From Earliella scabrosa (lineage: Eukaryota > Basidiomycota > Agaricomycetes > Polyporales > Polyporaceae), in the NCBI GenBank assembly GCA_022605405.1, contig JABYQQ010000015.1, positions 682,001 to 746,000 of the forward strand: 64,000 nucleotides of DNA. Direction: 5' to 3'. Positions 59,569-64,000 of this stretch are shown piece by piece. A model generated the notes under the pieces. It worked only from the letters and a program-made list of their open reading frames with translations, had not been told where the DNA came from and ran no database searches. Numbering within the stretch: position 1 is the first letter of the stretch; each line of letters begins with the position of its first letter. Made by a program: the position numbers and the translations under genes.

Positions 59569-60373
59569 TGTGTTGGACGATCGGAGGACGAGCGAGCTAT
59601 CGACAGAGCATGCATCGCGGGGCAGCTATAAGATCACTGACATGCGCCAAGCTGGGAAAGCACGGCGAACTAATTGAATACAAGACTGGGTGGGGGGTGA
59701 CGATCTGTTGCAGGATGGACTGGTTCAGATGTCATGCTTGCTCAGCGCTCGGTGTTGAAAACGACAGGTGCCTCTTTGTCTGGCAGTGTCTGTCAGCCGC
59801 CTACGTGATCATTTTCGGGAACGTACTTGTCTCCAGCGCGGTCACGACGTACGAAATCCTCATACTTGCACAGTCCGCAGTACGCCTGTCAGTCGAATCC
59901 AGTGTGCTGTACGTGGTTTTCACGAATCCACGCTACCCAGCGGGTGTTCGAGGTGCTTGAGCGCACTTAATAGGGCCCTGTGCGGGAATGGCAATGACAT
60001 GCGATGAGCACTGATAGCACCACTGGTCAAATGAAACTAACGTTATGACAGCCTTCGTTCTGATTCGAACATCTCCGGATGATAAGTCCGAACCCAAGAA
60101 GAGTCAGTATGCATGTATCCGACGACCTGCGCGCAAAGAATGTCAATCAGCGGAGGTATCCCTAATCACGCAGAGACACTCACAGAAACAAACGGTACAT
60201 AGGATCGGCCCTCGCACACACAAAGGAGGAGACAAAGATAGCAATGCGCGCAGATCCATATGTAACGTAATCTATGCACAACATCAACGCCGCCCACCAA
60301 GGGCATGATCAATAGCACAACATCCGCGTCTCGAAAGTCCATCCTCTCCCACCGCAAGGACGACATCCCGGAC
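59569..60373. other. Spacer between membrane copy 6 and VPS54
   Basis: Holds the promoter of copy 6 and the presumed 3' flank of VPS54. No gene recognised. Confidence 0.45.
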
Positions 60374-63300
60374 CTACGACGCACCATCTACAAGCTCGGA
60401 TGGCGGCGGAGGCAGGTTCAGATCGCCGTTCATAATAGCTCCAGTCGCGTTCACCCCGTTCGCATGTGGTGCTGGCACATCTGGAACCGAGGGCCCTTCT
60501 GTCTTTGCAGGGGTCGGTGGAGGGGCATCGTCAGCACCATTCACCTCCACAGGTTCAGCGACCATCGGCGTCTCCGTGATCGACAGCGGTGGAGGTGCAG
60601 GAGCAGGAGCATTGTCCGCCATCGGGTCAACCTGCGGAGTGCCCGCGAGCGACGAGGGCGCCGGGGACGGCGAAGGTGCGGGAGAGGGCGACGCGGCAGG
60701 CGGTGGGAGCGCCTTCTCGACGTTTGGCGCCTGTGCGGACGCATGAACAGGTGTCGAGGCGGTGCGGCCATTGAGCGTGCCTGCGCGCGCGAGCATCCCT
60801 CTGAAACGGCCGGGCGTGGGCGGTGGTCTGGAGGAAGGCTGCGCGGCGGCAGGCTGTGGTGCGGGCTGTGGCGGTAATGCTATACGCTTCTCGAGCACGA
60901 TCGTCTCGAGCATAGCTGTAGGGGCAGTGACGTTCTTCAGACCCGTGAGCTTCTCCTGTAGATAGCGCGCGTCTGCGAGCAGCCTGATACAACATGGTGG
61001 ACACAAGGGTCAGCGGCTGCGGGACCACAATCCGAATACGAGTACATCAAGACGCACCGCTCCTTCGCTTCCAATGACGGCAGCTCGATCTTCGTGTATT
61101 CCTCCGACAGCCGGTGGTTGATAGCAGCGAAGACTTGAGTCATCACGTACTTTACAACTTCGTTAGCCTGGCACTGAACACCATATTGTGAAGAAACGCG
61201 TACCTCCACGACCGAAGAAGGAAGATAGCGCGACAGGACCTTGTGCAGGGTGACGGTCTCCTTCACCAGGACCTCCATGTACTCGTTGACGCCCTCGCCT
61301 TCCTTGGGGGCATCCCACTTGACAGCCTGCACAGCAGAATAGCCATCTCAGCAGCCGCCTACCCCATGGGCATGACTTGAGCTTACCTGCAGCGTCCGTA
61401 TGTGCGCAGTGAGACGGTCACCCATGATGGCGATGAGCTTCGCATGGACTTCGTTCTGGTGCTCCTGGTAATCCTACGAACGAATTGCGTCAGATGAAAA
61501 GACGTCGTAGACTCAACGTAGCCGTTGAAAGGACAAGGTCGACAGAACGTACCCGCTTGACCTTGTCGAACTCGATGAGCATGACCGCTTGCTGCTGGCT
61601 CAAATGTCTCCTGAACGTCTCGCGCACATACGGGATGAGCGAGATCATGATCGCCAGGGACTGAGACGCCAGAGCTTGTAGGATTGGGATCGACGTGTCA
61701 GACAATGGCTGCACACCTTGACTATCCCAGAACACTCACCAAGATGCTTCGCCGTGATGTTCTTCAGCCCCGCAGAACGCATCGCGCCCGCACCGAGTAC
61801 GACCTGACACGTCCGAGAGTTGAACGACTTCAACAGCTCGATCACGCGGCTCATCGTGTCCGTCGTCAACAGCGGCAGGTTCACGATCACCTTCAGGTAC
61901 TCGAGCAGCAGCACGAGCACGTCCAGCGTCGCAGAGACCGCAAAGTACGCGCGCTCCTCGACGCGGAGGTGCTTCGTGGGCGCATTGGCGGAGCGCCGGC
62001 GCTGTGTACGCCCAGGTGATGGAGGGAAGTTCGGGGAGGCGAGGGGAGAGGACGGTCGTGGTTGCCCGGAGCTGCTTCCGTTGACCATGAGCGAAGGCGA
62101 GGGAGGTGCTGGGGATGTCGGCATGGGCGATAGTGTATCGGCTGGCGGTCGGTTCAGTAGGAGTTCGGGCTGGTCGGAGATGGACGCGTCGACGATGATA
62201 TCGACGATACGCTGCACGGAAGGGGCGACTTCGGCCGCGTTCCATTGCTCGTCTTCCACCAGCTTCGCAGACTGGTTCAGCTGCCCCTGGTGGAACTGCT
62301 GCAAGAAACTCTTCGCCTGCCAGTTCATCAACACGTCAGCAGCAGACGGGTTGCACGACGCGCGATCAGTCATACCTGACTGACGATCGTCCCGCGAAGG
62401 CCAACAATCATTCTCCTACAGATGGTCTCCGACTTCACGACAAAGTCCCACGACTCGTTGAACAGTGCGCAGAAGCTCAGAAGATCCAGCGATATATGCT
62501 GTTCCGCGCGGACGCTGATGACCGCCGACGCACGCGCGTTCGCCAGCTCTGCAGCAGATGACAGGATGTCGGACAACTCCTCCTGGAGCGCCGTAATGTC
62601 GACGGGAGCTTTTGCAGAGCTGCAGTCGTTGGTTGAGTATGTCATGGCAGGCAAGAGGCAAGTGTACATACTGGACGCTCTGGACAACTTCGATGATGAT
62701 CGCCCCTTGTCGATGGAGACCCTCGACGCTGTTGAGGAGACTGCGGTACATGCCACGCGCCAGTTCCAGAAATGCAGGGTGTGTCATGGCGCGCAATTTA
62801 GCTGCCGCATCTGATCTGAACAGATGGTGAGTATGGCTCGCGGGCATGACTTGCAGCGCACATACTGAGTTGGCAATGAATCACCATCCTCCAGTCCAAG
62901 CTTAGATATTCGCTAGAAGCAAAGTCAGGGAGGAATTGCGTGAATCGGGCATGTCACGTACCCGCTTCACCGCATTCCCGACTTCAGTCATGACCACCTC
63001 TCGCCATGATAGGACCGCTTCCAAGATACCCTTGGTGCGCACCAACGACTGGAGCAGCGGCCGTAGACGATCTCTTAGCGACATATTGAAATCCTGTTGA
63101 CGCGCCTCCGACTGGTTCGAGTCGATGCGTTCTACAAGATCATGCCGAAGCAGGTTCACGAACTCGGACGTCAGCGAAGTTGTGATCTCCATGGTCAATG
63201 TCCGCAAGTGCTCTGGTAGTGCTGCGAATGCTCGCAGCGACGACAGCGGTATTTGAGGAGCTGGCGGAAGGGGCGGGGGAGGAGGTGTTGCTGGTGGCGA

Positions 63301-64000
63301 CTCCATGACCGTCGGTAATGGTGATGGAGACGACCGCCCGTTCTTTGTAGGTGCTGGTGGCGGACGAGATGGTTCCGCCTTCTCGCTGTCCAGATGCCAC
63401 AACCGGTCCAACTCCTCAATCATGTCCAACGCCTCACCCCACTGCCCTGCCCCGACCAAGCTCCTCGCAATGCCAGTCATCTCCATGACCCCTCCCACGA
63501 AGCGCACGCCATCCTTGACCGCACCTATATTCCGCAGCTTCCCTTCCCTCCGAACGATCTCCAGCCCGCGTTTCGCGCCCTTCTCGTCCACATCCTTCAG
63601 CAGGCCTCGCAAGTGCGATATTCGATCGAGACACTGCTCCGACTCGGTCTGTAGGTCCTGCAGGTTCGCAAGCGCGGCGAAGAACGAGGTCGAGCGCACG
63701 GATATCTCGCGGATGAGGTGCTGCTCGATCGTGTCCGCATAGTGAGACAGCTTCTCGAGCAGCGGGAGGGAGTGAGACAGGGAAGACGGGTCCGAGTACT
63801 CCTCCTCGCCCTCTCGCTGCTCCGTGACCGCATTGAACGTCCGCGGGTCGCCAAGGTTGAACTCGCGCTCGAAGAAGACGGGGGGCACGGACTCGAGCGG
63901 GGGCAGCGCCTTGCCGGGCGGTGGTCTCGGAGTCCGGGGCGTTCGGGGCGTAGGTGGCACCTCCATACTGGCTGAGGACGTGGATGGCATGGGCTCGTCG
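60374..64000 (-). CDS. VPS54: VPS54, GARP tethering complex subunit (5' end at window edge)
   Basis: Minus-strand exons are 64000-62958, 62864-62672, 62619-62376, 62316-61740, 61674-61553, 61473-61387, 61326-61204, 61149-61058 and 60983-60374; from the first visible ATG (63990) 1026 residues. The frame stays open to the window edge, so the true start may lie beyond it. The N-terminal half has the coiled region SHYADTIEQHLIREISVRST ... FFAALANLQDLQTESEQCLDRI and GVMEMTGIARSLVGAGQWGEAL typical of Vps54; the C-terminal half holds the Vps54-like domain (ALASQSLAIMISLIPYVRETF, AVMLIEFDKVKRDYQEHQNE, HAKLIAIMGDRLTAHIRTLQ). The end is a long Pro/Ala-rich tail. In yeast and animals Vps54 joins Vps51, 52 and 53 to tether endosome-derived vesicles at the trans-Golgi. 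At least four decayed copies of it lie to its left. Confidence 0.87.

Noticed and set aside
1..64000. CRISPR arrays, rRNA or tRNA genes, bacterial operons
   Set aside because: No regularly spaced direct repeats, no B-box-like tRNA sequence that folds, and the gene structure is plainly eukaryotic with introns.

Overview
The window reads as nuclear DNA of an Agaricomycete (mushroom-forming basidiomycete), most likely a polypore. The support is indirect: genes are dense and split by many 48-100 nt GT-AG introns, codons are GC-rich, and the protein families (a DUF6593-like protein, F-box/LRR proteins, an expanded seven-helix membrane family, SAP-kinases) are ones I know from that class. No species can be named from the sequence alone. 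Exon limits below were derived by reading splice sites and checking phase; no search was run.

Left half (1-32 kb), mostly ordinary single-copy genes: 3' end of CTF18 (+), an Aro8-type aminotransferase (-), a DUF6593-like protein (-), a 17-exon acyl-CoA ligase with a 4-nt microexon and a C-terminal AKL (+), RCC1 (-) sharing a divergent promoter with a SAP-domain protein kinase (+), a first membrane-family gene (-), an F-box-like gene (-), an F-box-like unnamed gene (+), a second, inverted membrane-family gene (+), an NRAMP metal transporter (+) and an LRR/F-box-type gene (-).

Right half (33-64 kb), a segmental duplication array: four further membrane-family copies, all on the minus strand (the first broken by a frameshift), each followed on its right by VPS54 sequence. 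Only the last VPS54 (60.4-64 kb) is intact; the other copies (about 37.8-39.3, 45.4-46.2, 47.2-48.6 and 55.4-56.9 kb) are heavily decayed pseudogene pieces. Two of the decayed segments share the same internal rearrangement, so already broken units seem to have been copied again. A 1.09-kb element with 185-bp terminal inverted repeats and a TA target duplication sits in one segment, and the related segment still carries the empty site. A second, 134-bp TA-flanked inverted-repeat element lies upstream of membrane copy 4.

Functionally, the single-copy genes are housekeeping: replication-factor loading, amino acid transamination, fatty-acid activation, Ran exchange, metal uptake and endosome-to-Golgi tethering. 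The candidate for an undescribed system is the seven-helix membrane family and its co-duplication with VPS54; its biochemical role is unknown.
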